64,000 nt of DNA from positions 90,962,365 to 91,026,364 of the forward strand of contig CM051455.1 of the NCBI GenBank assembly GCA_028274465.1, written 5' to 3'. This document shows, piece after piece, positions 19,732 to 32,028 of this stretch (position 1 is the stretch's first letter; every line of letters starts with the position of its first letter). Both the position numbers and the translations under genes were made by a program. The stretch comes from Plantago ovata (taxonomy: Eukaryota; Streptophyta; Magnoliopsida; Lamiales; Plantaginaceae). The notes beneath the pieces were generated by a model. The model was not told the origin of the DNA, searched no databases, and worked only from the letters and a program-made list of their open reading frames with translations.

Positions 19732-22700
19732 ATGGCGAGTATCTCGCTCCGTGCTGTCTTGGAGAAGAAAATTTTAACCGGACCAAACTTCCTAGATTGG
19801 ATCAGGAATATACGTTTGGTGCTGAGGTACGAAAAGATTGAGTACGTCTTGGACGAGGTCATTCCCGTGTGCCCCGAAAATCAGACTGCCGATCAGGTTG
19901 CTGCTTGGAATCAAGCCAACAAGGCAAGGTCTGATAAGCATCTTGAGGATGCTAGATCCACGCAGTGTATTATGCTGGCGGCAATGAGCAATGAGCTGCA
20001 GAGGCAACATGAAAGCATGTTGTCGTATGAGATGTTAAAACATCTTGAGTCGCTCTTTAAGACGACAGCTAGAAGTGTTGAATTTGATTTGATCAAAGAC
20101 ATACACAGATGCAAGCTCAGTGAAGGAGGGAACATGTCTGAGCATGTTCTCAAAATGATTAGTCTCTTTGAAAAGCTTGCCGATGCCGGCGTTAAGCTAG
20201 AGAACAAGATCATGGTGATCTTTGTCCTTCAATCATTGCCGAGTTCGTATTCGCAGTTCATCATTAATTACACGATAAATGCGAAGGACGTAACACTGCC
20301 TGAACTTCATAATCTGCTGAAGATATATGATCAAACTCTTCCTATGAAGGAAAAGTCGATCATGCTTGTTGGGAAACCGTCTAACTCAAACCCGAAAAGC
20401 AAAGGTGCTAAGGGTAAGGGAAAGTCGGGAGCCAAGGCTAACACTTGGAGTGATAAGCCAAAGCGTCCGAACCAGAAAAGGAAGTTCAAGAGAAGCGGAA
20501 CGGTGCGCACAGATGAATGTCTTTTTTGTAAGCAGAAAGGACATTGGAAAAAAGATTGCCCAAAGCTTAGGGCAGATCAAGCCAAGAAGTCATCAACTTC
20601 TGGCTCAGGTATGTTTGTTATTGAAATGAACATGACTACTTTTGACTTCAATGGTTGGGTATTAGATACAGCCTGTGGCTCACACATTTGTAATAATGTG
20701 CAGGGGCTAATTGATCACAGGCTAGTCAAGCAAGGTGAAATCGACTTGCATGTTGGGAACGACAATCCAGTTGAAGCCAAACGCGTTGGACGCAGCAAGA
20801 TAGATTTACCTTCGGGACAATGTTTAGAACTTGATAATGTTTATTTTGTTCCATCCATTGTTAGAAATATTATTTCCATTCCATTGTTAGACAATATGGG
20901 TTTTTCCTTTCGATTTGCGAATAATACTTGTTATTTTTCATTAAATGATCAGTATTATGGAAAGGCTCGCTTGGTGAATGGTTTATATATTTTGCAAAGT
21001 AGTCTACCTTTATTTCAAATACATAACAAACAACCGTCTTCAAGTAAGAAGAATAATCCATCTTATCTATGGCATTGTCGGCTAGGCCATATCAATGAAA
21101 CACGGATTCAAAGACTAAGGAAGTTGGACTACTTAGAACCATTTGATTTCGAATCATATGGTACATGTGAATCTTGTGTTAAGGGTAAGATGACGAATAA
21201 ACCTTTTGTTGGACAAGGTGTTCGTGCCACTCGGTGCTTAGAGCTCATACATACCGATGTATGTGGACCGTTTAAAGTCCATGCGCGTGGGGGTTATCCT
21301 TACTTCGTTACCTTTACTGACGATTTCTCAAGGTATGGATATATTTATCTTATGAAGAATAAATCCGAGACCTTTGGGAAATTCAAGGAGTTTAGGAATG
21401 AGGTCGAGAATGAATTGAACCTAAGGATAGTCACTCTTCAATCAGATCGAGGAGGTGAATACCTTAGTGAAGAATTTATCGATTACTTGAAGGAAAATGG
21501 GATTCAATCGCAATGGACTCCTCCTGGAACACCACAGTTAAACGGTGTGTCTGAGAGGAGGAATCGAACCCTGTTAGACATGGTAAGATCAATGATTGGA
21601 TTCTCGACTCTTCCAAAGTTATCTGTGGGGATATGCACTACAAACTGCAATCTACATTCTGAACCGTGTACCATCTAAATCAGTGGAGAAAACTCCTTAT
21701 GAGTTATGGAAGGGAAAGAAGCCTTCACTAGGCTATCTTAGACCTTGGGGCTGTCCTGCGATAGTCAAGTTGATGCTCACTGATAAGTTAGATGCCAAGG
21801 GTGTCAAAGTATATTTCATAGGCTATCCTCGTCAGACGAGAGGCTATGAATTCTATCATGCTGAAGATCACAAGGTGATCGTGTCTAGAAACGTGAAGTT
21901 TTTAGAAGCTGGATACCTCGAAGAAGAGAGGTTAGATGATATGATAGAACTTGAAGAAATTCAAGACTTTGACACGCGCGAACATGAGGTCTCTAAATCT
22001 TCTGATTTGGACTCAAGTTCAGTGGGAGCTTTCGAAGCAGACAAGGGTGATGATATGACACTTTCTAGGCATGTCATAGTCAGTGGGAGTCCTGTGATTA
22101 GATCAACAGTTGAAACCACACCAATAGAACCCGTTGTCAACCAACCTGTGCAACAAGTTGCACAAGCGCAGCCTCCCACAAGGGAACAGGGTCGCGCCCA
22201 ACGACCAGCTGCATCAGTACCCACTGATAATGTTCGTGTTACACGAAGCCAGAAAAGAAAAGCACCAGAACAAGTCGAGCTCCGTAGGTCGAAGAGGATC
22301 CGAAGAGGACCTCAGAAGCAAAGCCTTATGATAGAAGACATCAGTGACCTTGATGTCGGTTTATCAGATCGGGAAGATCCCGAGACCTACAAAGAGGCAA
22401 TAATTGACATTGACTCAGACAAATGGCAAGAGGCCATGGAATTAGAAATGGATTCAATGTACCAGAACCAAGTTTGGAACTTGGTAGACTTGCCCCAAGG
22501 GGTTAGACCAATTGGGTGCAAATGGGTCTTTAAACGAAAGACAGATGCCGATGGCAAGGTACAAACGCACAAAGCTAGGCTTGTGGCGAAAGGCTACACG
22601 CAAAGGTATGGCATCGATTACGATGAAACCTTTTCACCAGTAGAAAAATTGAAGTCCATTCGAATTCTACTTGCGATAGCTGCCTACTATGATTATGAAA

Positions 22701-23943
22701 TCTGGCAGATGGATGTAAAGACAGCCTTCCTCAATGGAAACCTTGAGGAAGAGGTCTATATGGTACAGCCGAAAGGTTTTATTAGTAAAACCAGGCCAAC
22801 TGCTGTATGCAAATTACAAAGATCCATCTATGGGCTAAAGCAAGCGTCAAGGAGCTGGAATATCCGCTTTGATGAAGCTGTCAAATCGTTTGACTTCATC
22901 AGAAGCAAGGAAGATCCCTGTGTCTACGCGAGACACATCGATAAAGGAGTTGTTTTTATGATCATTTATGTAGATGACATTTTGATCATGGGAAACAATG
23001 TATCTATGCTAGAAGAGACTAAAGTTTGGTTATCAAGTACCTTCTCGATGAAGGACTTGGGTGAAGCAAACTACATCCTAGGGATCAAGATCTTTAGAGA
23101 TAGATCCAAGAGGAGGTTGGGAATGACACAGTCCACCTACAACGACAAAATACTTAAGTGTTATAAGATGGACGACTCAAAGAGAGGCTTTCTCCCAGCT
23201 AGGCATGGGATTGTCTTATCAGTTAAGGATGGTCCTAAAACTGATGAAGAAAGAAATGCAATGAGTCGTGTTCCCTATGCTTCGGCAGTAGGGTCTATAA
23301 TGTATGCAATGAATTGCACAAGGGCCGATGTGGCATACGCGCTTAGTGTCTCTTGTCGACACCAACAGAATCCAGGAGTACCTCACTGGACAGCTGTGAA
23401 GAACATTCTTAAGTACCTTAGACGGACTAAAGAGATGTTCTTGGTGTTTGGTGGAGAACCAGAATTAAAGATGTCTGGGTATGTCGACGCTGGATTTGAA
23501 TCAGATCCTGATGACTTTAAGTCACAGATAGGATACATATTCAAATTGAACGGAGGAGCTGTCTGTTGGAAGAGTTCTAAGCAAGCCACGGTTGCTGACT
23601 CATCCACAGAGGTCGAGTACATTGCTGCATCAGAAGCATCGAAAGAAGCTGTCTGGATTTCAGAGTTCTTGAAGGAATTGAGGGTTGTTCCTGCTCCCAG
23701 TCCAATAACGATTTATTGTGACAATACGGGCGCCGTCGCTCAAGCTAGGGAGCCTAGATCTACAAACATGTACTTAGAAAATATCACGTTATACGTGAGA
23801 TTATAGATAGAGGAGAAGTTAGTATAGAACGTGTCTCTACCACGGACAACGTGGCAGATCCTTTCACTAAGGTCTTATCAGTGGAAGTCCACTTAAGACA
23901 TTATGCTAATATGGGAATTAGGCATAAAGGTGACTGGCTCTAG
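19732..23943 (+). pseudogene. gag-pol of C3 (gag, protease, integrase, RT, RNase H), two frameshifts
   Basis: The frame starts at 19732 (MASISLRAVLEKKI). Gag is followed by the knuckle CLFCKQKGHWKKDC (near 20520). The protease motif is WVLDTACGSHICNN. Integrase zinc residues are in WHCRLGHINETRI...CESCVKGKM, with core motifs HTDVCGPF, FTDDFSRYGY, QSDRGGEY and PQLNGVSERRNRT. Reverse transcriptase has QMDVKTAFLNG and IYVDDILIMG (near 22970). RNase H has YVDAGFESD, STEVEYIAASEA and YCDNTGAVAQA. A frameshift near 21614-21620, in the LPKSLWGYAL block, and a small deletion near 23762, in the RSHQKSKH block, break an otherwise continuous frame that ends at TAG 23941-23943. The motif set fits Angela/Tork. 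Confidence 0.92.
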
Positions 23944-23946
23944 TCC

Positions 23947-23957
23947 AAGTGGGAGAT
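23947..23957 (+). other. Polypurine tract of C3
   Basis: AAGTGGGAGAT lies directly before the 3' LTR start TGATAGTG. Confidence 0.85.
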
Positions 23958-26025
23958 TGATAGTGTATATGTCCTAGAGACAGTCCTTACTAAGGGCATG
24001 GTGCCCTTATAGAGGACATATATGTACTATTACACAGGTCAACGTAATATAATATATGTTTGTTGCATTTTACTATTGAGTATCGCTTTCATATTTATAT
24101 TACACCAGGCTGCAGCATGTCATATCTTTATTGCTGTCTGTATTGATATCAAACATGTCCCCTTGGATAGATGACCGATCACATAAATAGTCGGAGCTAT
24201 GTGAGTTATCATCTATCCCAAACTCTCCCTAGTCGAGGTTCATCTCGGATGTGGGGGTCTGAATGAACCAGACAAGACTAGTATGCGTGGAGGTTATACT
24301 TGTTGGAGCAAGTGTGAGCCGATCCCACGGTCACGGAACGGATTGTTGGACAATCGAGGAACGTTCCCACAACTGCGCATAGTTGTTCGAAGAAGCTTTA
24401 TCGAACAATGGAAGTACCCACCGGACACTCCCATCGATGTATACTCTACACCGAAGTGTCTATGGGAACCGGTGAGTTGTCGAAGTGATGCCATTCGTCC
24501 TTTGTACTTACAGGACTTTATCATCACATTTGTTGCCCCATATCCTTGGTGGACCCGCCGATGTCAGCTCTGAATAAGCAGCTGACCTAATACACGATCC
24601 AGGATTATGGCTAAATACAAATGGGGGTGATAAGTGATTTTGTGAAGGATTCATCTCTCAAGTGTAGCACAGGAGAGCACTGCTCATAGTCTGCATAGTT
24701 GTGTTGGTAAAGTCACTGGCCAGTGCGAATGATATATTATGATGGTCATAAGTATATCTTAACCAAGCAACTCCCTGAGACGCCCGTGGATGTATTATTG
24801 GGATAGACACTTCATCGATCCTAGATACATTCGAGCAAGTCAGATGAAGGGACGTTACCATCGCCGTGTCGAGCGCGACAGGCTTCGCAACGAAAGGGTT
24901 AGCTTTGAGAACCTCTCAAACGTCCTCACGTATTAATATTGCAAATGGAACCGTCTAGGAACTTCATGTTGCCTAGTCTAAGACTTGCTTAATACGGTGA
25001 GGCCCTACGGGTCACACTATGTGGTGATTCAGTCTATCAGAATATCCTTGAAGATGGAATCGCAATTAATTTGGAATTAATTGTGATTGATGGATTATAA
25101 TTGATTTGGAATTAATTATTATATTTGGTGGCTCAATTAATGATTTGGAATAATTAATTGAATTGGCTAATTAATTGTATTTTATGTAAATACAATTAAA
25201 GATTATATTTTGAAAATATAATGGAGGTTTGATTAGAAAGGATATGTTAATTTGGAATTAATATATGCACTTGGGCAAAATCTACTTGGAGTTTGAATTG
25301 CCTTAGAACGATAAGTGGGTCCCAAAATTGGGACCCACCTACTGTCCCTAGGAAACGCACGCGTGCGTGATGGATAAGGGGAAGGAGTTCGACTCCTTCC
25401 TCTATTAGAAGACTAAGGGATAAGTTAGATTTTTCTGATTGAGTTTTAATTTGATTGGGAATGAATCTAGACTTGATATTGGTTTCCTTGTGCGATAAGA
25501 ATTAGATTCTTATTCCTTTACGAAGTCTAATTTCTTATGCTTTAGACTTCTATTGACTACTATATATAGTAGACTATTAGAGAGTTTTAGACATAGACTT
25601 TCACAGTCATTCTACCCAGTTTTCTTAGAGAAAATATAAACTCTCCCCTCCTATTAGCCACCCGCGCGCGCGCCACCACCGGAGGAATTGCCGCCCCGTC
25701 TTCTTGGTCACACAAAGAATATCCTAGCATTCTTCCGATAGACTATTCATCCATGGATACCAAGGTTGAGGTTCTAGGAGCTGGAAACTAACTCTTATTG
25801 TCTTGTAGATATAAGGAGCATTGTAGATATCTTCGATTTCGACGAAGGAAAAGATACACCGGATTATTACGAACACTTGGAAGCTGCTTTGGAAGTAAGG
25901 TTAGTCTTCTAATTGACGTGTTTATATATATACGACATATGCATAATCAATTAACCTGTATGTTCAGAAAATTTTTGAAATTCCGCTGCGTACCCTAGGG
26001 GTAACTCTGACCGTATTTTCTTACA
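23958..26025 (+). repeat. 3' LTR of C3
   Basis: 2068 bp, same length as the 5' LTR and no net indel. Differences are scattered single substitutions. Confidence 0.95.
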
Positions 26026-26748
26026 GATACTAGCTATGAAGACAGTGAGGAAGAAAGCTCAGACACTGACGATGAAGAAGCCACTCTTGACGTAGAGATT
26101 GGCAAGGAAGTTTGTGGAATAGCCATGGAAGCTTATCCAGATATGTCAAACTACGAGTTCTGCCTCATGGCCGGTCAGGTAAATAATCCTACCTCTGACT
26201 CTGACTCTGACTCAGAAAATGAAGACGAGATTGACCTTAACAAGATTCAAGGAGAAATCGAAAGATTTGAGAAAACTCTGAGCAAACAGCAAGAGAAACT
26301 ACAGAATGCTTAGACTCTGACCAAGCAGACTACTGAAAAGTATGTCTTGCTGAAGGAAGAGACAGAAGAAAAAGATGCTGAAATAAGGTGTCTCAAGAAG
26401 TTGATTGCTGAAGTTACAGAGAAGAATTCTCAAATGGCAATAGAATTGGAAGAGTATCAGTCCTCAATTCTAAAGTTACTTGCTGAAATCCAAGAGATGA
26501 AAAAGATGAAAATCAATTTCAAATCTTATGCTGATGCAAGTAATACGCTGACTGAAAGACACCACATCAGAAAGTGGATTTGATCAGCACGAATCAAAAG
26601 TCTTTTGGCTCAAAACCTCCTAGTTCCTCAGCAAGTAGAAAAGAAGTCAAAGCTGAAAAACTTAAGACTTGGGTTTCCACTGGACGAATTCTTGAACATG
26701 TTAATGGACATCCAATATTGGATAATTAACTTGTTTTCTCTTGATTGT
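26026..26748 (+). pseudogene. C4 gag, coiled-coil part with internal deletion
   Basis: This resumes the gag after C3, with the acidic repeats, a TAG near 26311 and the coiled-coil segment up to DASNTLTE. About 0.6 kb present in C2 (roughly 13075-13695) is then missing. The sequence rejoins at the VDLTSTSQKSF region, out of frame, and runs to the gag stop (LDN) near 26730. Confidence 0.78.
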
Positions 26749-28006
26749 TGATGAACGTGTCAGATTCAGTCAAATAAATTTGTAATTAGCCAAAGGCAAT
26801 CCACAACTACAACGAAAACCGTAGTGTAGCAGTAGAATGACTCGAGTGTCGTTCTCTCAGGACTATACTAGCTTTATCAAATCTAATAAAGAATATAAAA
26901 CAGCAGATAGAATGCAAAAGGGGGTTTCAAGCAGATAATGGAGATTGGTGATAGTATGGTCCTTCTTAACATAATGGGTCGATAATCATGCATAAATTCC
27001 TCGGTCTTGCATAGAGATCTTTGAATCAATCTAGTGTCCTGTTGCAAGTATTAAGCACTACGAAGATAATTTGGTCTGACTAGTCAATCACGATTGTCCT
27101 AATGTGTTCCATAATTATTCAACACTACGAAGATAATTGGTCTGATGGTCGACTAGTGTCAAATTGTGCATAATGATCAATACAACATACGATAATTTTG
27201 GTTACAACTGATCAACGAAATAAAGCAATGACACGGAGTATAATGCGCGATATAGCCATTAGCATGATTATCTTCCCTCGCTAAGAATTCACATACTACC
27301 ACCAACGATAAGTTTAGCTACTCATAATAGGCATGCAATCAATAGAAATCATAGAAGAAAACATATTGAAAGAAGATAAAATAAGTAGATAAAAACTGTA
27401 AGATACAAAGTTACCGAAGGTTGTCAATCTCCGGATGATTGCGATCCTACGCGCTCCAATCTGCTATGAAATAGTATCCCCTAAGCTATGGAACTCCCAG
27501 GACAGGCCCCGGGAAGTTCCTACCTAGAACTATAGAGAGAGGTGAGAAAGTAGGCTTGGAAAGATATGATTTTCGGAGAGAAAACTGAGCACTATATATA
27601 GGCCCCGAAATATTCCCGGGCGGTTCGCCCCAGGCTCCGGCTGTTCGCCCCACAGTAAATTCGAGTAATTTCCGCATTTTCGACGCGGTTTTGGATTTCT
27701 TCACCTTTTCGGACTCGGTTTCTGACTTCTAGTGGCCTTCTAACCTCCAGATTCGACCCCTAGACTTCAAATCCTATCCGGAAACCTTCAGATACTCCAA
27801 ATAGGCTTCTGGAACACCAATTCCTTGTCAACTTCAATATAATTGCCCAGAAATCTCCGAATTTCAACCAAAACCTGTAAAATAAAATCTAAAGGGAAAC
27901 GTGACACTATTCTAAAAAATGTACTAAAATATAGCTAAATTAACATAGAGGATAGCTAAAATAGGTGAAAAAGACTCGAATGAAAGTGTAAAATACACAT
28001 TCATCA
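26749..28006 (-). repeat. 3' LTR of E2
   Basis: 1258 bp. It differs in length from its partner mainly by one extra GC-palindrome unit near 27620-27655. Confidence 0.95.
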
Positions 28007-29570
28007 AACTCCCCAAACCGAACCTTTGCTTGTCCTCAAGCAACTAAGCTAGACTCTAATACAAAAAACATGCAAGACTCAAAATGGAGTTTCATGCCAA
28101 ATAAAATGAACTAATCTACTGAATCTACCAAATAACATATGAACAAAAACCATATAAATCAAAGCATGAATATAGGTTGAAGAATACCTCGATTAACTTA
28201 TACACATCCACATATGCACTTATGTCAAGACAAGATAGTCTCTCGTAACATTCTCTACCTGGACCTAGTCAGTGACGACATAATGAAGCATGCTAAGATA
28301 CGAATGGTTGTCCCGTGCCTATGAAACTGAGGACTTACTGCTATTCCACCATGTTAAGACTTTTCCTCAAAAGAGGTCGAACCAGTACTGGCTCTCATCA
28401 AACGAAGGAGGGTTCCCTATAAAAGATAACACTCCCCTATTCTACCCATCTCTCAAAAAAAGTCTTAAACTATTCACCACTTCCTGAATGGCAGGACGAG
28501 GGTGGTCTAGAACAGATGACACTCGAGACAAAAAGATAAAAAATAAAAATTACAACATGATTACGAACAATACGAAAAATGGAAAAGACTCAAACTTTTG
28601 CTAAACTGCTATTTGGCTTTCTTTTTTGGACCCTTCTTTGCTTTTTTGGGGTCTTCTCTTTTTTTCAATTTTTTTTCTTTCCAGATTCTTTTTTTCTTTT
28701 TCTCTTTTTTTTTCTGGAATTTTTCTTCTTTTTTTCGATTTTTTTTTCTAGCCAGCAGTAGTATAACAAAAAGAGAAACAAAATGACTCACACGACTTCC
28801 CCAAACCTATTCGAAAGAATAGGTTGGAGTACAAAATTCACGAAAAATGAAAACTAAACTCACGATACGAAAATGAAAAACAGAAACAAGTCTATGATGG
28901 TGTAAACCCCTCCCCAAACCTATTCGGAAGAATAGGTTATAAACAAAGGATCCCACGGCACATTACCTCCTTCCTAGGAATTTAGCAATCTCAAAGCATG
29001 GTGAAGACTTGTTGCCTCTTAGGTACATAATTACTCGGGAAAACAACTATAAGACCCTAACATGCATCATCCTATTATAAAGGCCTTCGTGAACCGCAGT
29101 AGAGAAAACATCACTAAGTGATGTCGAGACTACCATGCTTAACTAAGTGCAATACATAAATGTGACAAGCCAAGCGAGAAAAACCTCAAACAAATTCATG
29201 GAGATGAAGCATACGATTAATGGCATAGCTAGTTGATCTACCAATAAAAATGTTCAAAAAATTCGGCAATAAACTCCATATAAAACATGAAAGACTATCC
29301 TAGGATGAATGTAGTGAAATGCAACCTAAAAAATCTAAGAAAGCAGTAAACGTGCAAATGCAAATGCAAACAAAGGACGAGATACTAATCGACACAAAGC
29401 CAAACAATACTTAACATCATGGTTCACATCCTATCCCCCTTACGATTCTTAAGCTAGCCCCCTAGAAAAAGAGAATGAGTAATAAGAAGTGATACTAGAT
29501 GTTACCGAAGGGTTTGGCCTCGGTCGGCTGAGAGTGGACAAGTGGAAGGACAAGTCACTCCACATGTCAT
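28007..29570 (-). other. Conserved noncoding 3' region of E2
   Basis: It is equivalent to 881-2414 of E1. It starts with the purine tract complement CTCCCCAAACC and includes the T-rich tract (28610-28750) and hairpins at 28804-28825 and 28917-28938; the second has loop GGAA. No gene is seen. Confidence 0.8.
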
Positions 29571-30827
29571 TCATGAGCTCATTGGACTGTCGTAGAGCTT
29601 CCTGCTGTTGCTGGATGAGCTGTTGCTACTCCCACATGTGCTGCCTATCCTCTCGGCGATGCTCCTCGAATATCTCCCAATCGCGGTTGTGCTGGACAAT
29701 GTGCTTGTCGATGTCCTGTCGCATGGCCGCGTTGTTGGCATCAATTCTGTCGAAACGGATGTCGAGGTAGGTACGAAATTCAGAGAAGTCAAATCCTCCA
29801 GACCCTTGTGGTGCTCCAGCTGGTGAATGCGGTGCATGATGGACAAACGGAATATCTGGGATAGGGGCTTCGCGAACATCGGCCTCCATAGCATCCTCAT
29901 GATCGGAATCATTTGGCTGGAATAGCGCTCCTACATCAGCAGCGGCTGCTGTGGGGTTCCTCAACTGATACCTGTTGAGCTGTACCTCAATGGTCGAGGG
30001 TGAAAGGGCAGCGACCTCGCAATCCCCCTCCTGAATATCGTCGACCCCATGATATTTGCAGTAGGCTGTGATGAAGCTCGGGAAGATGAAAGGCTTCCTC
30101 TTCTTTTCCCAGTGGCGCTCGTACTCCTCATACATAATTTGCCCTATGTCGATCTAATGTCCGTCTATGAGGCAGTAGAGGAGCTCGGCGTAGTAGGGCT
30201 GAATCCATGTGTCATTCTTCCTTGGGATCAAGTCGGAGATGCAAAATTTCATCATCACCTTAGCTTCGATGCTAAGGTCGCTATAACTGATCCGCCCAGG
30301 TGCTGCCCCAACTTCCGGATATAGGTACTCCCTGTTGCAGATCACGTCGGTGATGTGTCTCCCTATCCCCCTAGCGGTCCTTGAATACAAGTAGGCGTGG
30401 TTGCTCTCTGTGAATTCCAAGTTTCCGAAATGGATGAAGGAAGAAATGTACTCTGGGTTCCATGGTATAATCAGGCCTCGGACTAACACTCCATTCTTCT
30501 CGTCGAGATCCGTGTATCGAGTGTAGAAATCTCGGATGAGGCTCTCATCGTAACCTTTGAACCTGTTGGAACTGTACCTTGCCCAATTCCTTTGTGACCC
30601 CAAACTTGACAGCGTCCTATATCCCGCTCTATTCGATGCAGACTCAGGAATGTCAATCCTCCTATCGGGGATGATCGACCTTCCTCCGTCGGTCATCTCC
30701 GCCTCTAGCCGTTGTCGCACCTCTATCGCAGCGGCAGACAACTCGTACAAATCGTGAGATGGTTGGGAGCTTGATGCCACTCCCTTCCCTTTTTGCTAGA
30801 GCCGGCTCTCCTTGTCCTCGGTGCCAT
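29571..30827 (-). pseudogene. ORF2 of E2 (Transposase_32-like), broken
   Basis: It is homologous to the intact E1 protein, starting at 30827 (MAPR). A lost base near 30785 shifts the frame after about 14 codons. A TAG at about 30154-30156 interrupts the IDVGHVMYEE block, and another TAG at about 29626 removes the Gln-rich C-terminus. The conserved core is readable: SSNRFKG, VRGLIIPWNPE, MMKFCISDLIPRK and FPSFITAYCKYHG. It is clearly no longer translatable as one protein. Confidence 0.82.
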
Positions 30828-30832
30828 GATTC

Positions 30833-31371
30833 ATACAAACAGCAATAAGTATCTTGTACGATGCAAAATAGACCTATGCATACGTAAATAAACGAGTGAA
30901 CAAACGAGTAAAATTCTCAAAAATCCAACTCCTCAAAATCCCAAAGCCTAGTCTAGCTAATTCATTACGTAACATATCCATGTACCTACTACAATAACAT
31001 ATCACATTATGCTCTTTCTAACAACAAATGCCTTGAATCACAAGGTTCAATCCATATCTTAAAAATCAATTTCTAGCATAAATCCTCAATCTCATCTATC
31101 ATGCATTCTACCAATACATCCATCAATTTCATATCAATAAACACATGTTTAAACAAGGAATGAAAGTAAGAGAGACAATTTCCTAACAAGACATATATCA
31201 TCCAATTAGCAAAAATCTCAAATCATCAAACCAAGCCTAATTGAACATGTAATTGACAATGAATAACAAATCTAATCACATAAATCATCAACCCATATAT
31301 CATACAAGCCTAATTGAAGCATAAATCAAAAAATCCCCAAATTGTAAAAATTAGGGTTCATGTGATAATAC
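30833..31371 (-). other. Leader intron equivalent of E2, acceptor mutated
   Basis: The donor GAG|GTATTATC at 31371 is kept. The acceptor reads TTTGTAT instead of TTTGTAG, so the terminal AG is lost in this copy. Confidence 0.5.
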
Positions 31372-31745
31372 CTCAAATCTGGAAATTGAATGAGCTAGGA
31401 AGAAATTTGTTCGGATAGAATGAAAGAGCACGCAACGGGCTTCGAATGAAGCTAAAGAACACACAAAATGATGGAGAGATGAAGAAGTTATGAAGATTTG
31501 AAGTTATTTTGAATATGGAGGAAATTTTGGAGTTTGGAGGATGCAAATGGAGGAAAATGGGGGTTTGGGGAAGAAACCCCCGTTTTTTACAATCTGATGG
31601 TGTGGGGAGGTTCGCCCCACACCTGGGGCGGACCGCCCCGTGCGGGGCAAACCGCTCCGCGCGCGGGGCGAATCGCCCCACGACCAGAGCGCGCGCGCTC
31701 TGGGCGTGGGGCGATTCGCCCCACACGTGGGGCGATTCTCCCCCC
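31372..31745 (-). promoter_or_regulatory. GC-palindrome array and leader upstream of ORF2 (E2)
   Basis: At 31604-31745 there are at least six GC-rich palindromic units, including GGGGCGAATCGCCCC and a GAGCGCGCGCGCTC inverted repeat. A leader with short CT runs follows, ending at the donor. It corresponds to 4306-4645 of E1. Confidence 0.5.
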
Positions 31746-31965
31746 ACTTTTAGGTGGGAGACGAACGTTTTTTTGAAAAAAATGCTAAGTCCCCGAAAAA
31801 GTTTTTAGTCCCCGAAAAATCATTTTCCTCAAAAATTACTCGAAAAGTCGCACTCGAACACAACATAAGCACATACGACACAGAACCGAACAAATTCACA
31901 TATGAAAAGCAAATTGTTCAAGTATGAATGCATGCAATAAAGCGGTAAAGAAAACGATAAAAACC

Positions 31966-31981
31966 CCGGGTTGCCTCCCGG
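31966..31981 (-). other. CCGGGAGGCAACCCGG hairpin (E2)
   Basis: Perfect CCGGG/CCCGG stem with loop AGGCAA, about 50 nt downstream of the gag-protease stop. Confidence 0.6.
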
Positions 31982-32028
31982 ATAGCGCCATTGTTTAAAG
32001 TCTCTGACTCGACTCCTGTCTTCGCCTA

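Larger units (their letters stand above)
16039..26025 (+). mobile_element. C3: complete Angela/Tork-like copia element
   Basis: The element is 9987 bp with two LTRs of equal length (2068 bp), target duplication GATAC on both sides, a primer site with one mismatch to initiator Met, a 1.6-kb leader, one gag-pol gene and a purine tract. LTR differences counted by eye are about 58 (roughly 2.8%), so the insertion is fairly recent. It interrupts C4 gag. Confidence 0.95.
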
